Shown: one piece after another, positions 33,877 to 42,414 of the stretch
Position numbering within the stretch: position 1 is the stretch's first letter
Layout: every line of letters starts with the position of its first letter
Assembly: GCF_003268675.1 (NCBI RefSeq)
Contig: NZ_CP029378.1
Coordinates: forward strand, 1,736,001 to 1,800,000
DNA length: 64,000 bases
Origin: Streptomyces bacillaris
GTDB lineage: Bacteria > Actinomycetota > Actinomycetes > Streptomycetales > Streptomycetaceae
Direction: 5' to 3'
Notes under the pieces: model-generated
The model's input: the letters and a program-made list of their open reading frames with translations, nothing else
Database searches by the model: none
What the model was told of the DNA's origin: nothing
Made by a program: the position numbers and the translations under genes

Positions 33877-35796
33877 TCACTCCCGGATCCGGGCGGCGGG
33901 ATGCAGCGGGTTGGGGACCGTGCCGTGGATCGCCGCGTGCGGGCGGCTGGACCGGTCGCGGTAGCCGTCCACGTGGAGCCGGTTGCGGTTGAGACAGAGC
34001 CGTTCGATCTCGGGGGTGAGCATGTCGAACAGCTCGAACCGCTCCTTCAGTTCGGGGAAGCGGGCGTGGTGGCGGACGATCTCCGCCCGGACGAGTGACC
34101 AGAAGTCGTCCTCGCTCACGCCCAACTGCTCCTCGCAGAGCGGGGAGAGGTAGCGGAAGACGCCGACGAAGAGGCCGGAGTGGATGAACTGGGTGAGGAA
34201 GGACGGCTCCTCGGTGAGCAGGACCTCGCGCACCTCGTCGGGCATGGTGTCGTGCTCCGGCAGCGGGTGGGCGCTGATGTTGACGTCGTCGACGAAGTCC
34301 TTGATCGCGAGGCGGACGGGGACGTCGTTCTCGTCGAAGACGACGATGGCGTTCTCGCCGTGCGGGGAGAAGACCGTGCCGTAGCGGTAGAGGAAGTGCA
34401 GGAGGGGCGGGAGCAGGGCGGCGAAGAGGCGGGTGAGCCAGGCCGCCGGGGTGAGGCCGGAGCGCTCGACCAGCTCGGCGGTGAACGCGCGGCCCGCCGG
34501 GTCCGTATGGAGGAGGGAGGCGAGCGTACGGGCACGTTCGCCGGGGGCGAGGCGGGGCGGCAGAGGCTCCCGCCAGATCGCACCGAGGATTTCCTTGTAC
34601 TGGTACGGGGCTTCGGGGAGGTGGTCGTAGAGCGGGTGCTCCACGGTGACGGAGGCGACCTCGCCGAGCAGGACGACCCGGCAGGTGTCGCGCAGGAACG
34701 GGTCGTTCTCGCACAGCCCCTGGACCCAGGCGGTGACGGCGGGGGCGGCGAGGGTCCGCTCGGTGGGCAGGCCGCGCCAGACGAGGGTGTTGAGGATGGA
34801 GAGCGGCAGCTTCACCGTGTGCCGGTCGGGGCGGGAGACATTGGCGAAGGTGCGCACGGACTGCTGGGCGAGACGGGCGTCGCCGTCGGTGTGCAGCGCC
34901 ACGATGTCCCCGTCGGCTATGGCGGGGGCGAAGAGCGGAACGATCCATTCGTCCCACTGCCAGGGGTGTACGGGGAGGTAGAGGTAGCTTTCCGGGTCGA
35001 GCCCCCTGGTCTTCAGCTCGGCGGCGAACGCGGCGCGGACGGCGGGGTCCAGCTCCCCGGCGTACAGGTGCTCGGGGGTGGTGAGGCGGCCCACGCCCCG
35101 GTACTGCGCGATCCGGGTGCTCACGGCGATCCAGGGCAGCCGGAGGGGGGTGCGGGTCTCGGGGGTGAAGCGGGCCGCGTCGGCGGCGGAGAAGCCGAGC
35201 CGCCCCTTGCTCGCCACCAGCCAGGGGTGGCCGGTCTGGTGGCCCTCCAGCTCGGCGTATCCGACGTCCGCCAGCTCCGCCGCGGTGAGGGCGGTGTGGT
35301 CGAGCCGGGCGTCGGCGGTGAGGGTGAGGGTCAGTTCGCGGATGAGGTGGCCGAGGGTGGCGCCGTCGAGGCCGAGCAGGGAGCGGGCGCGGGTGAGGAA
35401 CCGGAGCGGGTCCCGGAACGGCCGGAGCGTCCCGCCCGGAGCGCCGTCGGTGGACGCGTGGTGTCCGGCGGACGCGTGGTGCGAGGAGGCGCCGTTGGAG
35501 AGGGGGTTCGCGGGCGGGTGGGCCGTGCCGATGGAGTCGGGGTCGACGCGCCAGCTCCCGTACACGCCCCGGCGGGCGGTGAAGCGCAGCTCCGTACCGT
35601 CGTCGAGGGTGAGGGAGTGCAGGCGGCCGTCGCCGGGCCGTCGTTCGGGCTCGATGATCTCCTCGTACGCGAACTCACCGAGCATCTTGGCGAGCAGCCG
35701 CGCCGCGGCCCGGTCCCAGACCTGCCGGTTCAGCTCCGGGGGGCTGAGCAGCGGGCGGGGCTCGGCTGCGTCATGGCTCGCGGGATATGTCGGCAC
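33877..35796 (-). CDS. IucA/IucC-type siderophore synthetase (second of two), 639 aa
   Basis: NRPS-independent siderophore synthetase that joins a carboxylate (often citrate) to an amine through an adenylate, cytoplasmic. Family blocks: GHPWLVASKGRLGFSAAD (N-terminal GHP motif), LPVHPWQWDEWI, QQSVRTFANVSRPDRHTVKL (ATP-binding), LPLSILNTLVW, the C-terminal FhuF-like part with FLYRYGTVFSPHGENAIVVF, IKDFVDDVNIS, and NRNRLHVDGYRDRSS. A Ser/His-rich insertion (SSHHASAGHHAST) near residue 103 is unusual. GTG 35796 has a GGAGGAG site. Last gene of the four-gene operon, 60 bases after the acetyltransferase. It ends 38 bases from dinG's start on the same strand. Confidence 0.93.
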   Translation of the reverse strand: MPTYPASHDAAEPRPLLSPPELNRQVWDRAAARLLAKMLGEFAYEEIIEPERRPGDGRLHSLTLDDGTELRFTARRGVYGSWRVDPDSIGTAHPPANPLSNGASSHHASAGHHASTDGAPGGTLRPFRDPLRFLTRARSLLGLDGATLGHLIRELTLTLTADARLDHTALTAAELADVGYAELEGHQTGHPWLVASKGRLGFSAADAARFTPETRTPLRLPWIAVSTRIAQYRGVGRLTTPEHLYAGELDPAVRAAFAAELKTRGLDPESYLYLPVHPWQWDEWIVPLFAPAIADGDIVALHTDGDARLAQQSVRTFANVSRPDRHTVKLPLSILNTLVWRGLPTERTLAAPAVTAWVQGLCENDPFLRDTCRVVLLGEVASVTVEHPLYDHLPEAPYQYKEILGAIWREPLPPRLAPGERARTLASLLHTDPAGRAFTAELVERSGLTPAAWLTRLFAALLPPLLHFLYRYGTVFSPHGENAIVVFDENDVPVRLAIKDFVDDVNISAHPLPEHDTMPDEVREVLLTEEPSFLTQFIHSGLFVGVFRYLSPLCEEQLGVSEDDFWSLVRAEIVRHHARFPELKERFELFDMLTPEIERLCLNRNRLHVDGYRDRSSRPHAAIHGTVPNPLHPAARIRE

Positions 35797-35856
35797 GGGG
35801 ACTCCTCCGGGTGGAACCGATGGGGTTCGAGCGGTGTGGACGGTGCGATGCGATGT

Positions 35857-36690
35857 TCACAGGTGATCGCGGTACGTTCGGTCGCGGATCATCAGGGCGG
35901 CACGTTTGTCGGGGAGGTCCACCTCGGCGGAGAACCGGAATCCGGCGCTCAGGAAGGCCGCTACGGACGGGGTGTTCCGCAGGTCCGGCTCCGCGACGAC
36001 CCGCCCGCTCCGCGGCAGGTTGTCCAGGGCGAGGTCGGCCACGGCGCGGAGCAGGGTGGTGCCCAGGCCCTTCCCTCGGTGGTTCACGCCCCCGATGAGG
36101 AGGTGGATGCCGGTGTCGTGGAGGCGGGCCGGGTAGTGGCGGGCCAGCGGGTCCAGGTCGGCCCGGTAGATCTCCCAGTAGCTCATGGGCGTTCCGTCGA
36201 GCACGCCGAGGCAGGGGATGGAGCGGCCGTCCCCTTCGAGCTGGGTCCTGATGTGGTCGGCGGTGACGGAGTCGGGCCCGGCCAGCTCCCAGAAGGCGGC
36301 GACGGCGGGGGCGTTCATCCACCGGCTGATCAGGGCGAGGTCGCGCTCCAGGACCACCGGGACCAGGTGGAACACCCCGGCCCCGGTGGCCGCTCCGGGC
36401 CAGGTGCCCGGGTCGGTGAGCAGTTCGCCGGAGGACGCGCTTCCGGTGGCCGCAGCCGCCCGGCCCCGGTCCTGGCCGGTGAGAGCGAGCAACTCCTCGG
36501 TGAGTTTCAGGTCGAGAGTGTCCTCGGTGCCGGTGCCTGCCCCTGTGCCTGCGCCCGGCCCTGCGGTTCCGGGGCGGGGCTCCGGAGGCGGACCGGCCGG
36601 TTCCGGAGACATGTCGGCGGGATCCGGAGGTGCGTCGGCCGCTTCCGGCGGCGCCGTGTCGGATTCCGCGGGCGCGTCGGCGGGAGGCAC
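35857..36690 (-). CDS. GNAT acyltransferase of siderophore type (AlcB/IucB/RhbD-like), 277 aa
   Basis: The C-terminal 180 residues match the GNAT group that acylates hydroxylamine or amine groups in siderophore assembly: FHLVPVVLERDLALISRWMN, PAVAAFWELAGP, IPCLGVLDGTPMSYWEIYRA, DTGIHLLIGGVNHRGKGLGT (acetyl-CoA loop) and AEPDLRNTPSVAAFLSAGFR. The first 90 residues are a Pro/Glu/Gly-rich low-complexity extension that looks disordered. GTG 36690 was chosen because AGAGGAGAG lies 7 bases before it; the frame is open far upstream into the previous gene. It sits between the two synthetase genes, 53 bases after the first. Confidence 0.88.
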   Translation of the reverse strand: MPPADAPAESDTAPPEAADAPPDPADMSPEPAGPPPEPRPGTAGPGAGTGAGTGTEDTLDLKLTEELLALTGQDRGRAAAATGSASSGELLTDPGTWPGAATGAGVFHLVPVVLERDLALISRWMNAPAVAAFWELAGPDSVTADHIRTQLEGDGRSIPCLGVLDGTPMSYWEIYRADLDPLARHYPARLHDTGIHLLIGGVNHRGKGLGTTLLRAVADLALDNLPRSGRVVAEPDLRNTPSVAAFLSAGFRFSAEVDLPDKRAALMIRDRTYRDHL

Positions 36691-36743
36691 AGGGGCACTC
36701 TCCTCTCTGGAGCGGGCGGCCGACGCGGTCGCGGCCGGCCCCT

Positions 36744-38636
36744 CTAGGCGTGCAGTGGGTTGGCGATGGAGACGTAGACGGACTGGGTGTCGACCGGGCC
36801 GACCAGCTCGTCGAGTCCGTGCAGCCTGGTCAGCAGGTTGGCTTTGCAGCGCAGTTGGCCGTGGTCCAGAAGATACGCGGGCAGGGGCGAGCCCAGTTCG
36901 GCCGCCTCGGTGAGGAACCGGCGCAGTACGGTGAGGAGTTCCCGCTCGTCCGCGAGCCGCTGGGCGCCGAACGCGCCGATCAGGCCGAGGACGTTGTTGA
37001 TGCCCAGGTAGTAGGCGAACCGCTCGTCGGTGACCGGGTCGGAGACGAAGGTGTCGCTGACGGTGCCGATCCCCGGAAGCCGCCGTTCCAGCTCCTCGCG
37101 ACGGGAGTCGCGGAAGTAGTAGCCCTGGTTGTCGCGGTAGCGGCCGCCGACCGGCCAGCCGTCCGGGTCGAGCAGGACCAGGGTGTTCTGCTGGTGGGCT
37201 TCGAGGGCGACCCCGGCGTGGGCGTCGAGCCAGAGGACGGGGCGTACGACCTTGTCCAGATAGCGACGGAACCATTCGGCGGAGACCTCGGCTGCCGTGA
37301 GCCCGGTGCGGGCGGCCAGGGCGGTGACGGCCTCGGCAAGCCGGGAGCGCATCTCCGGCCTGCCGGGTCGGGGGCGCTGGGCGGTGAGCCCGGCGATGCA
37401 GACGGCGTCGTCGCCGGGCCCGAAGGGGTTCTGCCGGAGCATCACGTCGAGGCCGGTGACGGGGGCGCCCTCGGGGTCGTCGACGGCGAGCCAGGCGGGG
37501 TCGCGGACGATGTCGAATCCGGGATGCTCCCGCTGCCAGCTGTCGGCGAGGCCGGTGGAGAGGAGGCGGTGGACCTCGACGCCCCGGTGCAGCTCCTTGC
37601 GGAGGTTCTCCCGGCGGGAGTTGGTGATGCGGACGCCGAGGGAGAGCTTGAGCATGACGCGGGCGCCGGGGCGGTGCACGGTGCGGATGGACGAGGTGGG
37701 GTGCCAGGGGTCACCGTACGGACCGAGGTCGTGCAGCAGGCCGGACTCCTGGAGCGCGGCGACCTGAGGGCGGCTCAGCAGGTCGGCGGCCTGCCAGGGG
37801 TGGAGCGGTACGGCGGCGGTGCCGGGCGGCAGACGCAGTCCCTCGCGGTGCGGGGCGAGCAGTTCCTCGGCGGATGCCGGACCGCCGTCGGTCCAGGCGG
37901 AGTCGGTGGCGGTGAGGGAGCGGTCGACGGCGAACCAGTGGAGCGGGAAGGTGCCGTGCAGCTCGGGCGAGTAGCGCCGGACCTCCGCCTCGGAGAGCCC
38001 TTCGCGGCTCTTGGGGGTGGGGTGGAGGGGGTGGCCGAGGAGAAGGGACTGCTCGGCGGTGAGGAAGAGGTCGGTGTCGGCCGGTTCCGCGGGGTGGCGG
38101 CGGCGCTCCTCGACGAACCCGGCGGTGTGGCGTACGGAGTCGGCGACCCGGGCGACCAGGTCGGCGGAGCCGTTGCGGTCGGCCTCGCGGCCGATGAGGA
38201 CGGCGACGGTGACGGCGTCGGCGGGCGGGGCCTTCTCGGGGGCGCCCTCCAGGACCGGGGGGCCGAAGCGGTGGGCTCCGGTGGCGGACCAGTAGGCGAC
38301 GGGGACGAGGAGGGCGGTGCCGGTGGCGGGGAAGGCGACGCGCAGGGTGTCGTCCTCGGGGCGGGGCAGGTCGTTCTCCCGGATCCAGCACCGCAGCAGG
38401 CTCTCGGTCCCGGCGGCGTCGGCGGCCCGCAGCGGGTCGGGGTGGTCCAGGGGGTCGTCGCCGTACGGGAGTTCGCCGCCCGGAAACACCGGGGCGGCCA
38501 AGTCGCCTTCGTACGGCGCTTTCTGACGGGGCACGGTCGTCGTCGCCTCGACCGTGCCGGGGGCGGCCGGTCCGTCCTGCCCTCGGTGCTGGGGGGTCCC
38601 GGGGCCGTCGGCCTCGGGCGCGGGGGTGGGGTTCAC
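36744..38636 (-). CDS. IucA/IucC-type siderophore synthetase (first of two), 630 aa
   Basis: Same enzyme family as the gene ending at 33877 but clearly diverged. Landmarks: LLLGHPLHPTPKSREGLSEA, FPLHWFAVDRSL, AAVPLHPWQAADLL, SSIRTVHRPGARVMLKLSLG with RITNSRRENLRKE (nucleotide site), LEAHQQNTLVLLDPDGWPVG, YRDNQGYYFRDSR and the C-terminal HGQLRCKANLLTRLHGLDEL. Two non-identical copies suggest two successive condensations, one on each side of a central unit. The GTG start has AAGGAAGA upstream. It follows the aminotransferase gene by 28 bases. Confidence 0.93.
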   Translation of the reverse strand: MNPTPAPEADGPGTPQHRGQDGPAAPGTVEATTTVPRQKAPYEGDLAAPVFPGGELPYGDDPLDHPDPLRAADAAGTESLLRCWIRENDLPRPEDDTLRVAFPATGTALLVPVAYWSATGAHRFGPPVLEGAPEKAPPADAVTVAVLIGREADRNGSADLVARVADSVRHTAGFVEERRRHPAEPADTDLFLTAEQSLLLGHPLHPTPKSREGLSEAEVRRYSPELHGTFPLHWFAVDRSLTATDSAWTDGGPASAEELLAPHREGLRLPPGTAAVPLHPWQAADLLSRPQVAALQESGLLHDLGPYGDPWHPTSSIRTVHRPGARVMLKLSLGVRITNSRRENLRKELHRGVEVHRLLSTGLADSWQREHPGFDIVRDPAWLAVDDPEGAPVTGLDVMLRQNPFGPGDDAVCIAGLTAQRPRPGRPEMRSRLAEAVTALAARTGLTAAEVSAEWFRRYLDKVVRPVLWLDAHAGVALEAHQQNTLVLLDPDGWPVGGRYRDNQGYYFRDSRREELERRLPGIGTVSDTFVSDPVTDERFAYYLGINNVLGLIGAFGAQRLADERELLTVLRRFLTEAAELGSPLPAYLLDHGQLRCKANLLTRLHGLDELVGPVDTQSVYVSIANPLHA

Positions 38637-38664
38637 GGCGGTCTTCCTTGTGGTTCGCGGGGGA

Positions 38665-40068
38665 TCAGGAGGTCAGCGCGGCGGTGGCCCGGCGGTGCGG
38701 TGAACGCTCCGCGGCCGCCAGCGCGTCGGCCAGCCGGTCGACGACGGCACTCGCCTGCTCGTCGGTGAGGGTGAGCGGGGGCAGCAGGCGGACCACGGCG
38801 CTGTGCCGGCCGCCCAGTTCGACGATGAGGCCGCGGTCCAGGCACTCCTGCTGGACGGCGCGGGCGAGGACCGGGTCCGGCGGCGGGGCCGGGGCGGGGT
38901 CGTCGGCCTCGGCCCGCAGGGGCGCGGCTTCGGGGTCCACCAGCTCCAGGCCGATCATCAGTCCGCGCCCCCGTACGTCGCCGATCCCCGGATGGTCCGC
39001 CCGCAACGTCCGCAGGCTGTCGAGCATCCGGGCCCCCAAGGCCGCCGCCCGGTCCGCCAGCCCGTTCTCCCGGACGTACGCGAGGGTGGCCGCGCCCGCC
39101 GCCATGGCGAGCTGGTTGCCACGAAACGTACCCGCGTGGGCGCCCGGCTGCCAGAGGTCCAGCTCAGAGCGGTAGACGATCACCGCGAGCGGGAGGGAGC
39201 CGCCGATCGCCTTGGAGAGGACCATGACGTCCGGGACGATCCCGCTGTGCTCCACGGCCCAGAAGGCGCCGGTCCGGCCGACGCCGGTCTGCACCTCGTC
39301 GGCGATGAGCGGGATGGACCGGGCGCGGGTGATCTCGCGCATCCTGCGGAGCCAGGCGTCCGGGGCGGGGTTGACGCCGCCCTCGCCCTGGACCGGCTCC
39401 ACGATCATCCCCGCCGGGGCCGGGACACCGCCCTTCTCGTCGTCGAGCAGCTGCTCGGTCCAGCGGGCGGCGAGGGCGGCACCGCGCTCGCCGCCGACGC
39501 CGAACGGGCAGCGGTAGTCCTGCGGGAAGGGCAGCCGGGTCACCTTCACGTCGCGGGCACCGCCGGAGGCCTCCAGCGCCCCGGCCGTCATGCCGTGGTA
39601 CGCGCCGGTGAAGGTCAGCAGGCCCTCGCGCCCGGTCGCGGCGCGGACCAGCTTGAACGCCGCCTCGACCGCGTCCGTACCGGCGGGGCCGCAGAACTGG
39701 ATGCGGGCGTTCTCCGCGAACTCGCGCGGCAGGGTGGCGAACAGCTCGGTGGTGAAGGCGTCCTTGACCGGGGTGGCGAGGTCGAGTACATGGAGGGGGG
39801 CGCCGGAGTCGATGACCTTCCGGATGGCTTCGAGCACGACCGGGTGGTTGTGGCCGAGTGCCAGGGTGCCCGCGCCCGAGAGACAGTCCAGATAGCGCCG
39901 TCCGTCCGCGCCCTCGATGGTGAGCCCGCGCGCCCGGACCGGGACGATCGGCAGGGACCGCGCATAGGTGCGGGCGGCCGACTCGCGCAGCGACTGGCGG
40001 CGGAGGATGCCCTCGTGCACGGGGGGCGCGGGAGGCGGGGCCACCGGAGCGGGTTCGGTCACGGACAC
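38665..40068 (-). CDS. Diaminobutyrate--2-oxoglutarate aminotransferase (siderophore operon), 467 aa
   Basis: Class III PLP-dependent aminotransferase of the DABA (EctB/RhbA/Dat) type, converting aspartate semialdehyde to L-2,4-diaminobutyrate. Evidence: CLSGAGTLALGHNHPVVLEA, IQFCGPAGTDAVEAAFKLVR, FTGAYHGMTAGALEASG, the cofactor Asp in LIADEVQTGVGRTGAFWAVE, the PLP Lys in VMVLSKAIGGSLPLAVIVY, and GTFRGNQLAMAAG. GTG 40068 is 10 bases after AGGAGG. It is first in the operon with the two IucA/IucC synthetases and the GNAT enzyme, so diaminobutyrate or a derivative is the likely amine building block. No DABA decarboxylase gene lies beside it. Confidence 0.92.
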   Translation of the reverse strand: MSVTEPAPVAPPPAPPVHEGILRRQSLRESAARTYARSLPIVPVRARGLTIEGADGRRYLDCLSGAGTLALGHNHPVVLEAIRKVIDSGAPLHVLDLATPVKDAFTTELFATLPREFAENARIQFCGPAGTDAVEAAFKLVRAATGREGLLTFTGAYHGMTAGALEASGGARDVKVTRLPFPQDYRCPFGVGGERGAALAARWTEQLLDDEKGGVPAPAGMIVEPVQGEGGVNPAPDAWLRRMREITRARSIPLIADEVQTGVGRTGAFWAVEHSGIVPDVMVLSKAIGGSLPLAVIVYRSELDLWQPGAHAGTFRGNQLAMAAGAATLAYVRENGLADRAAALGARMLDSLRTLRADHPGIGDVRGRGLMIGLELVDPEAAPLRAEADDPAPAPPPDPVLARAVQQECLDRGLIVELGGRHSAVVRLLPPLTLTDEQASAVVDRLADALAAAERSPHRRATAALTS

Positions 40069-40372
40069 GGCTCTTGTTCCTCCTGCGGTAACAGTTGCGT
40101 TGCACGTCGGTACGGATGCGTGCGGGCGGAGTGCGGGGGTGAACGCTGTCCTGGTGTCCCCCGTACGTACCAACGACGCCGACCGCAAGGGATCACGGGT
40201 ACACCGGAACGTCCTTGGCGGGAACGGAACCGCGGACCTGCCGCGTACCGTCCCCATCGGCACCGGCATAGTGGGGGGCCGCACCGGGCGCCGGAAGCAC
40301 CTGCTCCACGGCCCGGAGTGTCCGAAAAGCAGCACGGAGTACCGAGTGACGAAGTCCCAGGGGGATCACGAC
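40069..40372. promoter_or_regulatory. Divergent promoter region of the siderophore operon and the protease gene
   Basis: Three hundred bases between two divergent starts. I looked for a DmdR/IdeR iron box (TTAGGTTAGGCTAACCTAA type) and saw no convincing match, so iron control cannot be read from this stretch. No other clear motif was found. Confidence 0.4.
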
Positions 40373-41599
40373 ATGCGAACCGTTCGCCCGACCGATACCG
40401 CGCGCCGCGGCAGGCGCGTGCGCCGGATGCCCTCCGGTGTGCTCGCCGCCACGGCGGTCGCCGCCGTCCTGGCGCTCACCGCCACCGCCTGCGGTCCGGA
40501 GGAGGACAACGCGGGCGGTACGACGCCCAGCGCCTCGGCCGAACCGTCGTCCGACGGAAAGATCGCCATCCCGGACGACCTGAAGAACCGGCTCAAGGAG
40601 CACGGGATCGACCCGGACAAGTGGCGGGACGGCGAGTGGAAGAACTGGGACAAGGACAAGTGGCTGCGTGAGGCCAAGGACTTCGTCAACCCGATCATCG
40701 AGGACCTCTGGGACCCGGACCGGATGCGGGAGGCCGAGACGCCCCCGGAGGCCCCGGTCGACAACGACATCTCCGGCGACGACGGCGTGACGGACCCGAC
40801 GCCCGCCCCCGTGCGGGCGGCCGGGGTCGCGACGCCGTACCACGACAACGCGCCGGAGTCCGGGAAGCTGCTCTTCGACGGCCCCCAGGGCTCGATGGTC
40901 TGCTCCGCGACCGTGGTGAAGGACCCGGCCAACCCGGGCAAGTCCAACATGGTGTGGACCGCCGGGCACTGTGTGCACGCGGGCAAGAAGGGCGGCTGGT
41001 ACCGCAACATCGCCTTCGTCCCGTCGTACAACAACAACGGTCTCTCGCTGACGGAGCTGGAGACCGCGCCCAAGGAGAAGATCGCTCCCTACGGCGTGTG
41101 GTGGGGCCGGTGGGCCCAGACCTCCGAGCAGTGGATCACCGAGGGCGCGGCGACCGGCGGGCAGGGTGCCCCGTACGACTTCGCGGTGCTGCACGTGACG
41201 CCGGAGAAGGGGTCGACGGGCAAGTCGCTGGAGGAGACGGTCGGTTCGGCGCTGCCGGTCGAGTTCAACGCTCCGGCCGTCCCGCAGATCCCCGACATGA
41301 CGGCCACCGGCTACCCGGCCGCGCCGCCGTTCGACGGGCAGCAGCTGCTCCAGTGCAAGGACAAGCCGGGCCGGCTGTCGGTCCGCCGGGACGAGCCGAC
41401 GATGTACCGCATCGGCTGCACGATGACCGGTGGTTCCTCCGGCGGCGGCTGGGTCGCGGCCGGGTCGGACGGCAAGCCCGCCCTGGTCTCGAACACCTCG
41501 ATCGGCCCGGTCTCGGCGGGCTGGCTGGCCGGTCCCCGGCTCGGCAAGGAGGCCGAGGGCGTCTACCGCGCGGTGAGCGAGAAGTACGCCGGTCAGTAG
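40373..41599 (+). CDS. Trypsin-like serine protease, probable lipoprotein, 408 aa
   Basis: The N-terminus has basic residues, a hydrophobic core and the lipobox LTATAC, so surface anchoring is likely. A charged linker rich in Trp and Lys-Asp (DPDKWRDGEWKNWDKDKW) leads to the S1-type protease domain: CSATVVKDPANPGKSNMVWT with the catalytic His in WTAGHCVHAGKKGGW, Asp in APYDFAVLHV and Ser in GCTMTGGSSGGGWV. Family members in streptomycetes are secreted peptidases of unknown substrate. ATG 40373 has a CAGGGGGA site. Followed by a strong hairpin. Confidence 0.93.
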   Translation: MRTVRPTDTARRGRRVRRMPSGVLAATAVAAVLALTATACGPEEDNAGGTTPSASAEPSSDGKIAIPDDLKNRLKEHGIDPDKWRDGEWKNWDKDKWLREAKDFVNPIIEDLWDPDRMREAETPPEAPVDNDISGDDGVTDPTPAPVRAAGVATPYHDNAPESGKLLFDGPQGSMVCSATVVKDPANPGKSNMVWTAGHCVHAGKKGGWYRNIAFVPSYNNNGLSLTELETAPKEKIAPYGVWWGRWAQTSEQWITEGAATGGQGAPYDFAVLHVTPEKGSTGKSLEETVGSALPVEFNAPAVPQIPDMTATGYPAAPPFDGQQLLQCKDKPGRLSVRRDEPTMYRIGCTMTGGSSGGGWVAAGSDGKPALVSNTSIGPVSAGWLAGPRLGKEAEGVYRAVSEKYAGQ

Positions 41600-41623
41600 G
41601 GCTCTCCCGCCCGGCCGACCACC

Positions 41624-41661
41624 CCGAACACCGTTCCGCCGCCCGGCGGGACGGTGTTCGG
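41624..41661 (+). terminator. Terminator after the protease gene
   Basis: An 18-bp stem with one wobble pair (CCGAACACCGTTCCGCCG with CGGCGGGACGGTGTTCGG) and a 2-base loop, 24 bases after the stop codon. Confidence 0.85.
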
Positions 41662-41730
41662 CGTTCCGGCGGGTACACGGAAGGCGACCGGGCACCGCGT
41701 TCCGTGCGGCCATGACGGAGAGGCAGGGTG

Positions 41731-42183
41731 ATGACCGATTCCACGATGAGGGCGGTGGGCTGGGCGCAGTCCTTCCCCATATCCCAAGGGGTACGGGCGG
41801 GACGGCACTGGGCGCGCGAGCACCTCGCATCCCTGGAGTGGGCCGAGGGTTCGCCGGACACGGTGGACTCGGTGCTCATCGCCGTCTCGGAGCTGATCAC
41901 CAACGCGCACCGGCACGCCCACAGCGACGCCCAGCTCGTGCTGACCTGGGACAGCGCGTGCCTGCACGTCAGCGTCCACGACTCCAGTCCGCAGCCGCCC
42001 ACGCCACGGGACGCGGACCCCGGGGCGCTCGGCGGCCGGGGCATGGCCATCGTCGACGCGCTGGCCGACAGCTGGCACCACCATCCGCAGCGCGACGGCA
42101 AGACCGTGACCGCGTGCTTCGTGCCGCCGGGGTACGGGGACGGGGACGCGGCGGACGGTTCCGGTACGACGGGGCGGGCGTGA
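41731..42183 (+). CDS. HATPase-fold (anti-sigma-type) ATP-binding protein, 150 aa
   Basis: Small cytoplasmic protein of the streptomycete RsbW/SpoIIAB-like group. The N box is in SVLIAVSELITNAHRHAHSD, the G1 region in HVSVHDSSPQPPTPRDAD and the G2 loop in GGRGMAIVDALADSWHHHPQ, followed by GKTVTACFVPP and a Gly/Asp-rich tail. Such proteins usually bind or phosphorylate a sigma-factor antagonist; no partner gene is adjacent. ATG 41731 was taken over GTG 41728 because of the spacing to GGAGAGGCAGG. Confidence 0.85.
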   Translation: MTDSTMRAVGWAQSFPISQGVRAGRHWAREHLASLEWAEGSPDTVDSVLIAVSELITNAHRHAHSDAQLVLTWDSACLHVSVHDSSPQPPTPRDADPGALGGRGMAIVDALADSWHHHPQRDGKTVTACFVPPGYGDGDAADGSGTTGRA

Positions 42184-42334
42184 ACGCGACGGCGGTACGG
42201 CGGGGGCGGGCGTGAACGACGGTCGTACGGCGGTACGACGGCGAGGGCGAGGGCGAGGGCAGGACCGACGGTTCGACGGCGAGGGCGGGGCCGATGCCGG
42301 AGGGGCTGGACGGCGCCGCAGCGGGCGTGAACGC

Positions 42335-42372
42335 GAGGACGCCCGGCCGGGGTTTCCCGGTCGGGCGTCCTC
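42335..42372 (-). terminator. Terminator after hflX
   Basis: A 16-bp stem (GAGGACGCCCGGCCGG with CCGGTCGGGCGTCCTC, one G-T pair), 43 bases beyond the hflX stop codon. The stretch 42184-42330 before it is low-complexity (repeated CGAGGG and GGTACGG words) without a gene. Confidence 0.85.
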
Positions 42373-42414
42373 GTCACGGCCCGGTCCGCCGTACGGCGGT
42401 CAGGGCGCGGGTGA

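Noticed and set aside
34180..36747. 855-codon plus-strand frame across the siderophore genes
   Set aside because: It spans two real genes and their gaps, has no motifs and is Gly/Val/Glu-rich; an antisense shadow.
40069..40372. Search for a DmdR/IdeR iron box before the siderophore operon
   Set aside because: No stretch resembling the 19-base palindromic consensus was found by eye; iron regulation is not claimed.
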